A stretch of DNA of 64,000 nucleotides, taken from Sterolibacterium sp. (GTDB lineage Bacteria; Pseudomonadota; Gammaproteobacteria; Burkholderiales; Rhodocyclaceae). A program made the position numbers and the translations under genes. This document shows positions 34,586-45,901 of this stretch, piece by piece. The notes beneath the pieces are model-generated. The model was not told where the DNA came from. It saw only the letters and a program-made list of their open reading frames with translations, and searched no databases. The stretch's first letter is position 1; every line of letters starts with the position of its first letter. The DNA lies in the NCBI GenBank assembly GCA_018061005.1, contig JAGOVA010000007.1:1-64000 (forward strand). Reading direction: 5' to 3'.

Positions 34586-36289
34586 ATGGACGGGATGCCG
34601 GTGGCACTTGCGGAACGCGCAGATCGAGCGGATGGCACCGCTTCGTCGCTGAAAGGCCGCATCCTGGTGGTCGACGATCACCCGGACATGCTGCAACTGC
34701 TGGCGCAGATTCTGGAGGCGGCGGGCTACCAGACCTGTCTGGCCGGCAGCGGCATGGAGGCCTTGTGGTGCGCCGTGCATCAGCCGCTGGACCTGATCCT
34801 GCTGGATGTCCGCATGCCCGGCATGAACGGGCTGGAAGTCGCGCGGCTGCTGAGAGGCCACGCCGCCACGGCCAGTGCGCCGATCATCATCGTTTCGGCG
34901 GCAGATAGCCCGGCAGACCGCATCGCCGGGTTCGCCGCCGGAGCGGTGGATTTCATCAGCAAACCCTTTGTGGATGAGGATGTGCTGGCGCGGATCGATA
35001 CCCATCTGCAGATGTCGCAGGTGTGTGAGGATGTGTTGCGACAGCGGCAGGCGGCGCGGCTGGGAGGCACGCAGCCGCAGGGTGCAGCGCAGACCACCGA
35101 TGCCGTGCTGGAAGAGTTGCTCGCAGCCAGCGTCTGCGCCACGCTGCTGCTCGATGCACAGGGTTGCACGCGCTACGCCAACCCGGTGCTGCTGCAGTGG
35201 CTGGGGCAGACGGTGGAGACGTTCAGCCCGGCGCTGTCGCAGCTGCTGGCCAGCCTGGGTCGCGTGCAGGCGAATGAATTGCGCTGCAAGCTGCCGGGGC
35301 TGCCGGTGTCATGCAATGCCCATATTGCCCGGCTGCCTGTCGGGCAGGCGGACAGCACCGTGGCCAGCACACCAACTCACACGCACACCCAGGCCAGCCG
35401 CATCGTCGTGTTCTCGCCGGAAACCGTTCAGGCACAGGCCGCGATAGCCCAGGATTCCCCTTTGTTTCAGGCGCTGGCTTCGTTTGCCACGCAGTCGGCC
35501 AGTTATCCGGGGCTGGAGGCGTCGATCCGCGATGCCGTCCGGCAGCAGGAGCTGCGCTTGCTCTATCAGCCGATCTTCGATCTGACCCAGATGCGTCCGC
35601 TGGCGCTGGAAGCTTTGTTGCGCTGGCAGCATCCGCGTCATGGTTTGCTGGCGCCGCACCAGTTTCTGGCCACGGCCGATGAAACCGGCGAGATCGTGGC
35701 AATCGGGCACTGGGTGTTCGATCAGGCCGGGCAACAGCTGGCGCGCTGGCAGCAGGCTGAAGATGGCCATGCCCATGGCCATGTCCATGCGCGGTCGATT
35801 GCCATCAACCTCGATGCCCTGCAACTCGGGCAGGAGCATCTGGTGGCGGAGGTGGCGGCGTTGATCGAACGTTACAGATTTGCGCCCGCGCAGCTGATGA
35901 TCGAAGTGGCGGCTGCGAGCCTGCTGGAAGATATGCCGCAAGGCATGGCCATGCTGCAGCGGCTGAAAGCCCTCGGCGTGACCCTGACGCTGGATCGTTA
36001 TCGCCATGATGCGGCGTTGGTAGAGCTGCTGTCACGCCTGCCGGTGGATATCATCAAGCTCGAACCGACGCTGCTGCGTTCGCTCGACCATACGCCGCAG
36101 CAGCCGGACATCCTGCGCGATCTGGTCGATCTGGCGCATGCCCTGGGCAAGCGGGTGATTGCGCATGGCATCGAGCAGGACCGCCATCTGGCTTTGCTGA
36201 GTCTGTGCCAGTGCGACATGGGGCAGGGCTATCTGCTGGGCGTGCCGGCGGTGACGGGGACGTATTTTCCGGCAGATGGCCATGGCTGA
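34586..36289 (+). CDS. REC-EAL response regulator with degenerate EAL domain
   Basis: The protein has 567 residues. The receiver is complete (VVDDHPDML, LLDVRMPGMNG, FISKPFVD). A poorly conserved middle region of about 170 residues follows (175-300, with a His/Thr-rich HTHTQ run). The C-terminal EAL-like domain keeps ALEALLRW and VAIGHWV. However, the DDFGTGYSS catalytic loop is replaced by LDRYRHDAALVE, and LEITES reads IEVAAASL, so it should not hydrolyse c-di-GMP. It may bind c-di-GMP or a protein partner. Only four bases separate it from the REC-PAS-GGDEF-EAL gene. Confidence 0.85.
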   Translation: MDGMPVALAERADRADGTASSLKGRILVVDDHPDMLQLLAQILEAAGYQTCLAGSGMEALWCAVHQPLDLILLDVRMPGMNGLEVARLLRGHAATASAPIIIVSAADSPADRIAGFAAGAVDFISKPFVDEDVLARIDTHLQMSQVCEDVLRQRQAARLGGTQPQGAAQTTDAVLEELLAASVCATLLLDAQGCTRYANPVLLQWLGQTVETFSPALSQLLASLGRVQANELRCKLPGLPVSCNAHIARLPVGQADSTVASTPTHTHTQASRIVVFSPETVQAQAAIAQDSPLFQALASFATQSASYPGLEASIRDAVRQQELRLLYQPIFDLTQMRPLALEALLRWQHPRHGLLAPHQFLATADETGEIVAIGHWVFDQAGQQLARWQQAEDGHAHGHVHARSIAINLDALQLGQEHLVAEVAALIERYRFAPAQLMIEVAAASLLEDMPQGMAMLQRLKALGVTLTLDRYRHDAALVELLSRLPVDIIKLEPTLLRSLDHTPQQPDILRDLVDLAHALGKRVIAHGIEQDRHLALLSLCQCDMGQGYLLGVPAVTGTYFPADGHG

Positions 36290-36806
36290 GCCACCCGGAA
36301 ATCCGTTCAGCCGCGAAGCCCTGATGGATGCCATCAACGTCACGCAGGGCGTGTGGGTGGTCGAGCGCAGCCGCTTGCTGCACACGATCCTGGGCTCCTG
36401 TGTGTCGGTCTGCCTGCACGATGCCGTGGCGGGCGTGGGCGGCATGAATCACTATGTGTATCCACCGCGCGGTGTTGGCATGATCGAACGTTTCGGCAAC
36501 ACGCCTTTCAGTGCCGATCTTTGTCTGGACGGCCTGCTGGAAGCCATGCTGCGGGCGGGTGCGCGGCGCGAGCGGCTACGCGCCAAAGCCTTTGGTGGCG
36601 GGCAAATGTTCGATCTGGGCGATGCCATTGCCATCGGCAAGCGCAACACCAGTTATGCCCGCTTCTGGCTGACGAATAGCGGGATTCCCCTCGATCTTTC
36701 CGATTTTCACGGCAGCCACACCCGCAAGCTGGTGTTTCACCCGGCCAGCGGCCAGCATTTGTGCCAGCACCTGCCCACCCGTTTTGAACCGACGCCGGTC
36801 AAATGA
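36276..36806 (+). CDS. cheD: Receptor deamidase CheD
   Basis: The protein has 176 residues. The catalytic Cys42 (ILGSCVSVCLHD) and His59 (GMNHYVYP) of CheD are present, with the preceding Thr37. The AFGGGQMF block is typical of the family. CheD deamidates Gln residues of MCPs and may bind CheC-type phosphatases. No cheC is present here. Two in-frame ATGs (36276 and 36282) both lie inside the end of the previous gene. It is translated by coupling, and the exact start is open. A strong GAGGA for the hybrid kinase follows. Confidence 0.92.
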   Translation: MAMAEPPGNPFSREALMDAINVTQGVWVVERSRLLHTILGSCVSVCLHDAVAGVGGMNHYVYPPRGVGMIERFGNTPFSADLCLDGLLEAMLRAGARRERLRAKAFGGGQMFDLGDAIAIGKRNTSYARFWLTNSGIPLDLSDFHGSHTRKLVFHPASGQHLCQHLPTRFEPTPVK

Positions 36807-36813
36807 GGATCTC

Positions 36814-39800
36814 ATGAAGCGCATCAATCATCTCACGCCACCCCGCGGCGTCGTCACCCCGGGCGCATCCTGCGGGCGCTGGCTGGTCTGGCTGCTGCTT
36901 GGAGTTTTACTGGGGCTGATGCACCCGGCGCAGGCCGCAGAACCGGCGATATCGACCGATGCAGATAATTCCAACCCGTTTGCCCGGCGAAATGTGCTGG
37001 TGCTCAATTCCGCCAGCGAAGGTTACGGCGGTTACGAAGTGGTGGTGCAGGGCATACAGGACGGTGTGCTGAGTGCCGGGGGAAGTACCGACGATATTTA
37101 TGTCGAAAAGCTCGATCTGACGCGTTTTAACAGCCCCGCTTACCGTCGGGAACTGGCCAGCCTGCTGCAAAACAAATATGCGGCTAAAGCCATTGATCTG
37201 GTGATCGTCATCCAGAGGGGCGCGTTGGATTTTGTTTTGAATGAGGCTTACGCGTCATTCGGCAAGTTGCCTTTGCTGGTGGTTTTTGTGGATAAACATA
37301 CCCTGTCTTCGTCGCTGCCGGAAAATGTGGTGCTGCTGCCTTATGTCGTCGACTTTGGGCGATCATTGCGCCAGGTACTCAACCTGTTTCCGCAGACCCA
37401 GCGCGTGGTGATGGTCGGTGGCTCCAGTCCGATCGACCAACGCCTGGTGGCGCAGGCACGCCGTGATTTCAGCCCCTGGCAAGGCCAGCTGGTCTTTGAG
37501 TATCTGGATGATGGTGATTTGCCTAAGGTGATGGCGCGTATTCGTCATCTTCCGGCAAACAGCCTGATCACGATGGGTACTTTTTATCGCGACAAAGACG
37601 GCAATTATTTATCATCACGCGGCGTATTTCTCGACATCGTCAAGCAGGCCAACGCGCCTTTCTTTTCGCAATGGGATGCTCAGCTGGGCCAAGGCATTGT
37701 GGGGGGGGGCATGATCGATGTCAAAGGAATGGGACGCCAGGCAGCACAACTGGCGGCTGATTATTTTTCCGGCAAAAAGTCTTTTGCCCAACTCCGGCAG
37801 GAGCCTGCCCTGCCGCCCATTGCCGGGTACGACTGGCAGGCGATACAGCGTTGGCAGGGCGATACCCGTGCATTGCCCGAAGGCGCGCTAGTCATCAATC
37901 GGCCGCCCACGTTGTGGGGGCAATATCGTAACGAGGTGCTGGTTACCGTCGTCGCGCTGCTGTTGTTGCTGTCGTTGGTGATTGCGCTGGTGTGGATCAA
38001 CCGGCGCCGCCAGCATGCCGAGGCGCATTATCGAACCCTGTTTGAATATGCCCCGGAAGCCATCATCATCAGCGATGTCGATCGGTTCAGCTGGGTATCC
38101 ATCAATCCCCGGATGGTCGAGCTGACAGGGTATACGCTCGAAGAGCTGGCCAGCGTTTCGTTCAAAAGGCTGTTTGATTGCTTGCAGCCCGACGGCCGTC
38201 CCTGGGATGAAAAGCTGGCCCGTGAGAATGGACTGCGCGCGCTGGCCGGTGAAGAGATCGTGGCAGAGCGAAACCTGCGCCATCGTGACGGCCATACCGT
38301 CATGTGTGAAGTGCGTGTGGTGCGCGTCCCTGATCCCCGCCGTCGGCTGGTGCGGATCAGCCATATCGACATCACCCGGCGCAAGCAGATGGAGCGCGAC
38401 CTGCAGAAGAAAACGCGGGAGCTGGAATATGACCGCAGCTGGCTGAAAACGTTGCTGGATGCCCTGCCCAATCCGGTCTGGCTACGCAGCCCCGAAGGGG
38501 TTTATCTGGAGTGCAATCAGGCGTTTTGCCTGACCTTTGACCAGCCACGTGAGGCGGTGCTCGGCAAAAGTATTGCGGAATTTCACGCCAGTGCCGACGT
38601 TGAATCTTTGCAGCGGCTGGATCGCGAGGTTCTTGATAGCGGCCAGCCCAAAACGATGGAGGAGATTGTCACCGCAGCGCAGGGCACGCGGACGTATGTT
38701 TCGACCAAGGTGCTTATGTCCTTGCCCGATGGCACGCTGGTGGGGGTGCTGGGTACAGCGTATGACATCACCGAAATCCGCGCAACCGAAGGTGAGCTCG
38801 CGCATTACCGTGAGCATCTGGAAACGCTGGTGGCAGAACGCACCCAGGCGCTGAGTGCGGCCATGGTGGCGGCGGAAGCGGCGAATCAGGCGAAGAGCGT
38901 GTTTCTTTCCAACATGAGCCATGAGCTGCGGACGCCGCTCAATGCGGTGATCGGCTTTTCCCGCCTGCTGGCAAAGTCGGCGCATCTGGATGAGAAGGAG
39001 CGGCAGAATCTGCAAATCATCAATCGTTCCGGCAACCATCTGCTGACCCTCATCAACGATGTGCTGGAGCTGTCGAAGATCGAGGCCGGGCATGTGGCGC
39101 TGGTGGCCTCGGCAACGGACATCAGCGCATTGGCGCAGGAAGTGACCGAGATGTTGCGCGCCCGCGCCGAGCAAGGCGGGCTGCAGCTGGAGCTGACGCT
39201 GGAATCCCTGCCGCATCGGGTGCACACCGATCCCGTCAAGTTGCGGCAGGTGCTCATCAACCTGCTGGGCAATGCCATCAAATTTACCCAGCAGGGCAAG
39301 GTCAGCCTGAGTGTGCGTGAGCTGGGACGAGACCGGGGCGAGAGCCTGATCGAGTTTGTGGTGTGTGATACCGGCATCGGCATTGCGGCGGCGGATCAGC
39401 AAAAAATCTTCGAACCTTTCGAGCAACTGGTCACCCATGCCACGACGGCGGGGACAGGGCTGGGGCTGTCGATCACCCGCCAGTATCTGGGCATGCTGGG
39501 CGGTGCGCTGGTACTGGAATCAACCCCCGGTATCGGTTCCTGTTTTTCCTTCCATCTGCGGCTGGCGGTGCTGGAAGATGCGCCGTCGGCTATGCCGGTT
39601 GCCGATGTTGATCACGAACGGGCTGCGTCTGTAGCGACCAATCCGCCACACATCCTGATTGCGGAAGACCATGCGGATGCGCGGGAATTGTTGCAGCAGT
39701 TGCTGGAGCCGCTGGGTTGCCGTGTGGACAGCGTGGCGGATGGCGCGGCGGCGGTGGCGCAGGTGGAGCGCAGTTTGCCCGAGCTGATCATCATGGACTG

Positions 39801-40287
39801 GCGGATGCCGGTGATGGACGGGCTGGAAGCCACCCGCCGTATCCGTCAGCTGCCGCTGACCCGGCAACCGAAAATCCTGATGCTGACGGCCAGTGCCTTT
39901 GAGGATGATCATCGCATCGCCATTGCCTCCGGGATCGACGAGTATTTGCGTAAGCCGCTGGAAGACGATGCCCTGTTCAGCGCCATCGAGCGGCTTCTTA
40001 ACCGAAGCTTGCCGCGTGAAATTCAACCGTCATCGCCCGCTGGAACGTCGGCAGTGGTGGCCACGGCTGCGGGCAGTACGGATCAAACCGTTTCATGGCA
40101 TGTATTGAGCCCCCGCCAGTGCCTGGCGTTGCGCGAAGCGGTCGAGGAGCTGAACCGCGCCAAGCTGAACCCGGTGGTGGCCGAACTGGCGACGACACAG
40201 CCCGCATTGGCGCGGCAGATCACGGAAATGGCCGATCGTTTCCGCTACAAGGAGCTGTGGGAAAAACTCGAAACATTGCCGCGTTGA
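36814..40287 (+). CDS. Hybrid histidine kinase with periplasmic binding-protein-like sensor
   Basis: The protein has 1157 residues from MKRINHLTP, with GAGGA upstream. It has a signal/anchor (about 18-37), then a periplasmic domain of about 330 residues with the fold of ABC-type periplasmic binding proteins ([39 protein letters not shown]). A membrane segment (about 368-390) leads to two PAS domains, HisKA with His703 ([14 protein letters not shown]), HATPase_c ([14 protein letters not shown]) and a receiver with Asp995 ([10 protein letters not shown]). A helical tail of about 85 residues follows. It probably feeds a ligand signal into the cluster. A 28-bp piece of its 3' end is repeated downstream of the next gene. 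Confidence 0.9.
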   Translation: MKRINHLTPPRGVVTPGASCGRWLVWLLLGVLLGLMHPAQAAEPAISTDADNSNPFARRNVLVLNSASEGYGGYEVVVQGIQDGVLSAGGSTDDIYVEKLDLTRFNSPAYRRELASLLQNKYAAKAIDLVIVIQRGALDFVLNEAYASFGKLPLLVVFVDKHTLSSSLPENVVLLPYVVDFGRSLRQVLNLFPQTQRVVMVGGSSPIDQRLVAQARRDFSPWQGQLVFEYLDDGDLPKVMARIRHLPANSLITMGTFYRDKDGNYLSSRGVFLDIVKQANAPFFSQWDAQLGQGIVGGGMIDVKGMGRQAAQLAADYFSGKKSFAQLRQEPALPPIAGYDWQAIQRWQGDTRALPEGALVINRPPTLWGQYRNEVLVTVVALLLLLSLVIALVWINRRRQHAEAHYRTLFEYAPEAIIISDVDRFSWVSINPRMVELTGYTLEELASVSFKRLFDCLQPDGRPWDEKLARENGLRALAGEEIVAERNLRHRDGHTVMCEVRVVRVPDPRRRLVRISHIDITRRKQMERDLQKKTRELEYDRSWLKTLLDALPNPVWLRSPEGVYLECNQAFCLTFDQPREAVLGKSIAEFHASADVESLQRLDREVLDSGQPKTMEEIVTAAQGTRTYVSTKVLMSLPDGTLVGVLGTAYDITEIRATEGELAHYREHLETLVAERTQALSAAMVAAEAANQAKSVFLSNMSHELRTPLNAVIGFSRLLAKSAHLDEKERQNLQIINRSGNHLLTLINDVLELSKIEAGHVALVASATDISALAQEVTEMLRARAEQGGLQLELTLESLPHRVHTDPVKLRQVLINLLGNAIKFTQQGKVSLSVRELGRDRGESLIEFVVCDTGIGIAAADQQKIFEPFEQLVTHATTAGTGLGLSITRQYLGMLGGALVLESTPGIGSCFSFHLRLAVLEDAPSAMPVADVDHERAASVATNPPHILIAEDHADARELLQQLLEPLGCRVDSVADGAAAVAQVERSLPELIIMDWRMPVMDGLEATRRIRQLPLTRQPKILMLTASAFEDDHRIAIASGIDEYLRKPLEDDALFSAIERLLNRSLPREIQPSSPAGTSAVVATAAGSTDQTVSWHVLSPRQCLALREAVEELNRAKLNPVVAELATTQPALARQITEMADRFRYKELWEKLETLPR
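40196..40223 (+). repeat. 28-bp direct repeat, copy 1 (inside hybrid-kinase 3' end)
   Basis: This segment encodes part of the kinase tail (QPALARQI). It recurs at 42641-42668 with one mismatch and in the same orientation, so the MCP gene at 40304-42508 lies between two direct repeats. The copy here is the source, because it is part of an intact reading frame. Confidence 0.9.
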
Positions 40288-40303
40288 ACCGGAGGAAAAC
40301 ATC

Positions 40304-42508
40304 ATGAAACTGCGTCATATGCCGATACTGCGCCAGCAGGCACTGGTGATTTTTTCGGTTTGTCTGGTGGTGTTTGGTTTGCTGATCGCTGCCCTGAGTC
40401 TGATGTCCAGCAGAGCGGCCACGCGGCAGGCTGAAGTGGGCCTGCAGCAGCAGGTCGCCATCCTGACTGGTTCCGTGGGCGATACCTTCACAACTTTGCA
40501 GGCATCGGCCAAAACCCGTATCGATCTCTACAAGCGCATGCTGCCTGGTGTGTTGAATGTGGGGCAGCAGACGCTGCCTGCCGGTGATCTCTCCGCCGTG
40601 CCGGTCATGCAGGCCGGTGCGCTGGTGCTCAATGGCAACATGGCTTTGCTGGAGAAAATTCGCGATACCCTCGATGGCGAGCCTGCGGTGATGGTGCGGC
40701 AGGGTGAGCAGTTCATCCGGGTGGCGACTTTTTTGAAAAATGCCGCAGGCAAATCGCAGGTGGGGGTCGCCCTTCCGGCAGATGGGCCGGAAACTGCCGC
40801 GCTCAGGGCGGGCAAAACGTATATCGGTTTGATCGTTCGCAACGACAAGTACTACATGTCGGTGTTTGAGCCGGTCATGCGGGAAGGGCAGCCGGTGGGT
40901 GCGATTTCCATCCGTATTTCGATCGATCATGAAATGCAGCGTCTCAATCAGCGCATCCAGTCGGTTACAGTGGGCAAGACGGGCTATGTTTATGTCGTTG
41001 AACCGGGCAAGTCGCTGGATCAGGCACGCATGCTGGTGCATCCGGTGTTTCATGGCAAGACGCTCAAGGATATTGGCAATGACGCGCTCAATGAAATTGT
41101 GCGCCAGGAAATTGAGCAGCGTGAAGGCTTGCTGCGGTATGAGTGGACGGATCCGAAATCACAAATGAATGGCACCAAAATTGTGGCATTCGCACCGATC
41201 GAAAATGCTAACTGGATCGTAGTGGCTGGAAGCTGGGAAGATGAGTTTCTCGCCGATGCCCGTCATTTGCGGAATATGACCACCACGGCGTTGATTCTGG
41301 CTTCGTTGGTGATTGTGGCCAGTCTGTTGCTGTACACCAAGCGAGGGCTGCTGGCGCAGCTGGGTGGTGAGCCCGCGCAGGTACAGGAAATCATGCAGAA
41401 ACTGGCGCAGGGAAATCTCAAGGTCGAACTGTACACCCAGCCAGGTGACGATAGCAGCATGATGGCAGCAATCCGTAATATGGTGCTGACCTTGTCCTGC
41501 GTCATCGACGAAACCCAGGCGGTGGTTCAGGCGGCCGGGCAGGGGGATCTGACCAGGCGCGTACCCACACAGGGAAAACAGGGTTTTGCTTTGGCGCTCG
41601 GGCAAGGAATCAACCAGTTGGCGCAGACCAGTAGCGAGGTGATGGGTGAGGTGGGCGGCGTGCTGGCAGGGATGGCGGAGGGCGACCTGCGCGGTCGGGT
41701 ATCTGCTCGTTATCAGGGCGAGTATGGCGTGCTGGCTAGCGCGCTGAATGACAGCCTGGATCGGCTTTCGGCCACCATTGATGAAGTCCGCACCACGGCG
41801 GTTTCGATCACGGGGGCGTCCGGGCAGGTGGCGTCAACCGCGCAGGCACTGTCACAAGCGACGACCGAACAGTCCGCCAGTCTGGAGCAGACCTCGGCCT
41901 CGATGGAGCAGATGTCTGCTTCGATTCACCAGAATACCGAGAACGCCAAAATCACGGACGGGATTGCCAACCAATCTTCGGCAGATGCCAGCCGGGTGGG
42001 TGAAGCGGCACGCGCCACAGTGGCAGCGATGCGCCAGATTGCTGACAAAATCGGCATCATCGACGATATCGCCTATCGCACCGATCTGCTGGCATTGAAT
42101 GCCGCCATCGAAGCAGCGCGTGCCGGAGAGCATGGCATGGGCTTTGCTGTGGTGGCGGCCGAAGTCAGAAAGCTGGCCGAACGTAGCCAGATTGCGTCTC
42201 AGGAAATTGGTGAGCTGGCGGCCAGTAGCCTCAAAACCACAGAGCAGGCAGGCAGCTTGCTGGGGGCGATGTTGCCGTCGATCCAGAGAACCGCCGATCT
42301 GGTGCGTGAAATCACCTTTGCCTCCAATGAGCAAGCCAGTGGTGCAGGGCAGATCAACAATGCGATGAACCAGTTGAACCAGATCACCCAACAAAATGCG
42401 GCAGGCTCTGAGGAGCTGGCGGCCACCGCCGAGGAAATGAGCGCGCTGGCGGAGCAGCTACAAACGATGGTCGATCAGTTCAGGCTGCAGGCGGCACGAG
42501 GCGCGTGA
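40304..42508 (+). CDS. Methyl-accepting chemotaxis protein with Cache-type sensor
   Basis: The protein has 734 residues; GGAGG precedes the ATG. A first membrane segment (about 12-32) is followed by a periplasmic Cache-type domain of about 290 residues ([30 protein letters not shown] in blocks, [30 protein letters not shown]). A second membrane segment (about 325-345), HAMP-like units and a signalling domain almost like that of the MCP at 30354 follow. Cache domains bind small ligands such as organic acids or amino acids. The gene is flanked by the 28-bp direct repeats described here. No docking pentapeptide is visible at the end (LQAARGA). Confidence 0.92.
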   Translation: MKLRHMPILRQQALVIFSVCLVVFGLLIAALSLMSSRAATRQAEVGLQQQVAILTGSVGDTFTTLQASAKTRIDLYKRMLPGVLNVGQQTLPAGDLSAVPVMQAGALVLNGNMALLEKIRDTLDGEPAVMVRQGEQFIRVATFLKNAAGKSQVGVALPADGPETAALRAGKTYIGLIVRNDKYYMSVFEPVMREGQPVGAISIRISIDHEMQRLNQRIQSVTVGKTGYVYVVEPGKSLDQARMLVHPVFHGKTLKDIGNDALNEIVRQEIEQREGLLRYEWTDPKSQMNGTKIVAFAPIENANWIVVAGSWEDEFLADARHLRNMTTTALILASLVIVASLLLYTKRGLLAQLGGEPAQVQEIMQKLAQGNLKVELYTQPGDDSSMMAAIRNMVLTLSCVIDETQAVVQAAGQGDLTRRVPTQGKQGFALALGQGINQLAQTSSEVMGEVGGVLAGMAEGDLRGRVSARYQGEYGVLASALNDSLDRLSATIDEVRTTAVSITGASGQVASTAQALSQATTEQSASLEQTSASMEQMSASIHQNTENAKITDGIANQSSADASRVGEAARATVAAMRQIADKIGIIDDIAYRTDLLALNAAIEAARAGEHGMGFAVVAAEVRKLAERSQIASQEIGELAASSLKTTEQAGSLLGAMLPSIQRTADLVREITFASNEQASGAGQINNAMNQLNQITQQNAAGSEELAATAEEMSALAEQLQTMVDQFRLQAARGA

Positions 42509-42640
42509 TTCAGGCAGTGTCAGCAGTGTCAGATAAGACTCCGGTCACTTTCGAGGTGATCCGTCGTCGGGCATTTCAAAGCCCTCGCTGGTTTGGCGTG
42601 GGCTCCCATGTGGCGGATCGTCTTCTGTAGCAGACTAGAC

Positions 42641-42668
42641 CACAGCCCGCACTGGCGCGGCAGATCAC
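42641..42668 (+). repeat. 28-bp direct repeat, copy 2 (at the hicB break)
   Basis: This is a 27-of-28 match to 40196-40223 in the same orientation. Here it is not in a kinase reading frame. The truncated hicB frame on the other strand runs into it, and its stop codon (42665-42667) is made by it, so the repeat marks a rearrangement junction. Confidence 0.85.
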
Positions 42669-42958
42669 TGGTTGATCTTCTCGGTGGGGCCGAAATAGTG
42701 CTCCACCGGCACCTCCACCACCGCCCAAATCCAGCCCGCGAAATCGGGATCAGCCTGATGCTCGGCCAAGGGACGCGCCAAGGGCACCTCGCCGCCATCC
42801 TCGATCAAGGTTTCGCAGTAAAAATCAATCGCTTCGCGCGCCTGGTCGATGGCATCGTCCAGCGTATCGCCCGCCGAGAAACAGCCGGGCAGATCGGGCA
42901 CCACCACGCCAAACGCATGGGTGGTGTCCCCCGGTTCAATGGCAATCACGAATTTCAT
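42665..42958 (-). pseudogene. hicB: Truncated HicB antitoxin
   Basis: The frame has 97 codons. The HicB-type partial RNase H fold is clear: VVVPDLPGCFSAGDTLDDAI, then IDFYCETLIEDGGEVPLARPL and AEHQADPDFAGWIWAVVEV. HicB proteins normally go on after EKIN with a ribbon-helix-helix or HTH DNA-binding end. Here the frame stops two codons after reaching that point (TEKINQ), exactly where the 28-bp repeat begins. The DNA-binding half is therefore lost. The start has AGGAGAG upstream. Without its partner and its operator-binding domain it is probably a relic, though the toxin-binding half could still fold. Confidence 0.8.
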
Positions 42959-42967
42959 GGCGCTCTC

Positions 42968-43027
42968 CTATTTCAGTCCGGCCTGTTTCAGCTGCTTGTG
43001 GGTATACGATGGGTTAAACGGTAGAAC
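42968..43027 (-). pseudogene. HicA toxin remnant (C-terminal tail only)
   Basis: Just upstream of hicB, in the place hicA should be, a short frame ends THKQLKQAGLK-stop, which resembles the usual HicA ending (ILKQAGLK). The frame is closed by a stop about nine codons before this piece and has no start, so only the tail is left. A near-perfect 11-base duplication (GCGGAGACTAT twice at about 43056-43077) lies just upstream of it. Confidence 0.5.
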
Positions 43028-43092
43028 AAATGACGAAGCTTGTCCAAGCGGAGACTATGCGGAGACTATTTCCACACTGTGGTCGGTTCAAT

Positions 43093-43120
43093 AAAAAACG
43101 GGCATCCCGCAGGATGCCCG
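43093..43120 (-). terminator. Terminator of the porin-glnK-amtB operon
   Basis: Perfect nine-base arms CGGGCATCC/GGATGCCCG with a four-base loop, followed on the minus strand by TTTTTT, 26 bp after the amtB stop. Confidence 0.9.
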
Positions 43121-43146
43121 AAGCTTGCAGCAGGGTGTTGGGTGGT

Positions 43147-44640
43147 TCAGTTGAAGCGGTAGGCCTGTTCGCCATGCGAGGCGATGTCCAGCCCTTCGCG
43201 TTCTTCGTCTTCTGCCACGCGCAGGCCGATGAACAGGTCGACCAGTTTGTAGCAGATGAAGGCGACGACACCCGACCAGATGATGGTCAGGCCGACGGCG
43301 GTGGCTTGGGTGATGAGTTGATCGGCGATCGAGTAGTGGTCGGCGACCTTGTTGGCGACGTAGTCATAGACCCCCGTGCCGCCCAGGCTGGGGGCGGCGA
43401 ATACGGCGGTCAGCAGTGCGCCGAGGATGCCGCCGACGCCATGTACGCCAAATACGTCGAGCGTGTCGTCAGCACCCAGCAGACGCTTCAAGCCATGGAC
43501 ACCCCACAGGCACAGTGCGCCGCTGAGCAGGCCGATCACCAGCGCGCCGCCGATGCCGACAAAGCCGCAGGCCGGGGTAATGGCAACCAGACCGGCGACG
43601 GCACCGGAAGCCGCGCCGAGCAGGGAGGGTTTGCCCTTCAGCAACCATTCGAGCAGCATCCATGAGAGCGCGGCGATGGCGGTGGCCAGCCAGGTGTTGA
43701 TGAAGGCCAGTGCGGCGGTGCCGTTGGCTTCGAGCGAGGAGCCGGCATTGAAGCCGAACCAGCCGAACCACAGCAGGGATGCGCCGATCATGGTCATGGT
43801 CAGGCTGTGCGGTGCCATCGAGTCGCGGCCGTAGCCGACGCGTTTGCCGATGACGTAAGCACCGACCAGCCCGGCCATGGCGGCGTTGATGTGCACCACC
43901 GTACCGCCGGCAAAATCCAGCGCGCCTTTCTGGAACAGCCAGCCTGCGGTTGCGGTGAGTTTTTCAGCGGCGGCAGCGTCGATGTAGCCGTCCGGGCCGG
44001 CCCAGAACCAGACCATGTGCGCCATCGGCAGATAGCTGAAGCTGAACCACAGCACCGCGAATGCCAGCAGGGCGGCGAACTTGATGCGCTCGGCGAAGGA
44101 GCCGACGATCAGGCCGACGGTAATCGCGGCAAACGCGCCCTGAAAGGCGACGTAGATCAGCTCTGGAATCACGATGCCCTTGCTGAAGGTGGCGGCGACG
44201 GAATCCGGCGTGATGCCCTTGAGCAGCAGTTTGTCGAACCCGCCGAAGAAGGCGTTGCCTTCGGTGAAGACGATGCTGTAACCATACACCGCCCACAGCA
44301 CGCTGATCAGCGAGAAAATGACAAAGACCTGCATCAATACCGAGAGCATGTTTTTGCTGCGTACCAGGCCGCCGTAGAACAGTGCCAGCCCGGGGATGGA
44401 CATCAGGATGACCAGGGCGGTGGCCGCGAACATCCAGGCCGTGTCTCCTTTGTTGGGCGTGGGGGTGGCCACGGTGACAGCTGTGGCCACGGCGGCTGTC
44501 GTGGCGGCGGCGTGGGTAGTATCGGCGACGATCGCACTGGCCGCAGCGGATTCTTCAGCCCAGGCGGTTGCGCTGAGGCCGCTGCCCAGGCCCAGCATGA
44601 CGAACCCGCACAGGGTGATCCATAAGATCAGCTTTTTCAT
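43147..44640 (-). CDS. amtB: Ammonium transporter AmtB
   Basis: The protein has 497 residues. A signal peptide and an Ala/Thr-rich linker of about 35 residues precede the Amt domain, which starts near GDTAWMFAATALVILMSIPGLALFYGG. Eleven membrane segments are expected. The family blocks WFGWFGFNAGSSL and GVHGVGGILGALLTA hold the conserved pore histidines. It conducts ammonium or ammonia across the inner membrane. The cytoplasmic tail has room for PII binding. It is preceded by glnK with nine bases between, and AGGAG stands before the ATG. Nitrogen control through the sigma-54-type promoter upstream of the operon is inferred. Confidence 0.96.
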   Translation of the reverse strand: MKKLILWITLCGFVMLGLGSGLSATAWAEESAAASAIVADTTHAAATTAAVATAVTVATPTPNKGDTAWMFAATALVILMSIPGLALFYGGLVRSKNMLSVLMQVFVIFSLISVLWAVYGYSIVFTEGNAFFGGFDKLLLKGITPDSVAATFSKGIVIPELIYVAFQGAFAAITVGLIVGSFAERIKFAALLAFAVLWFSFSYLPMAHMVWFWAGPDGYIDAAAAEKLTATAGWLFQKGALDFAGGTVVHINAAMAGLVGAYVIGKRVGYGRDSMAPHSLTMTMIGASLLWFGWFGFNAGSSLEANGTAALAFINTWLATAIAALSWMLLEWLLKGKPSLLGAASGAVAGLVAITPACGFVGIGGALVIGLLSGALCLWGVHGLKRLLGADDTLDVFGVHGVGGILGALLTAVFAAPSLGGTGVYDYVANKVADHYSIADQLITQATAVGLTIIWSGVVAFICYKLVDLFIGLRVAEDEEREGLDIASHGEQAYRFN

Positions 44641-44649
44641 GGTGTTCTC

Positions 44650-45850
<1,201 letters not shown>

Positions 45851-45901
45851 GAGGAGGCTCCAGGGTGGGGGAATGACAGGGCATGCGCCTGACAGGCTTT
45901 A

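Noticed and set aside
33359..35005. Long minus-strand open frame across the two c-di-GMP response regulator genes
   Set aside because: It is rich in His, Arg, Gln and Pro, as expected for a shadow of plus-strand codons, and overlaps two well-supported genes.
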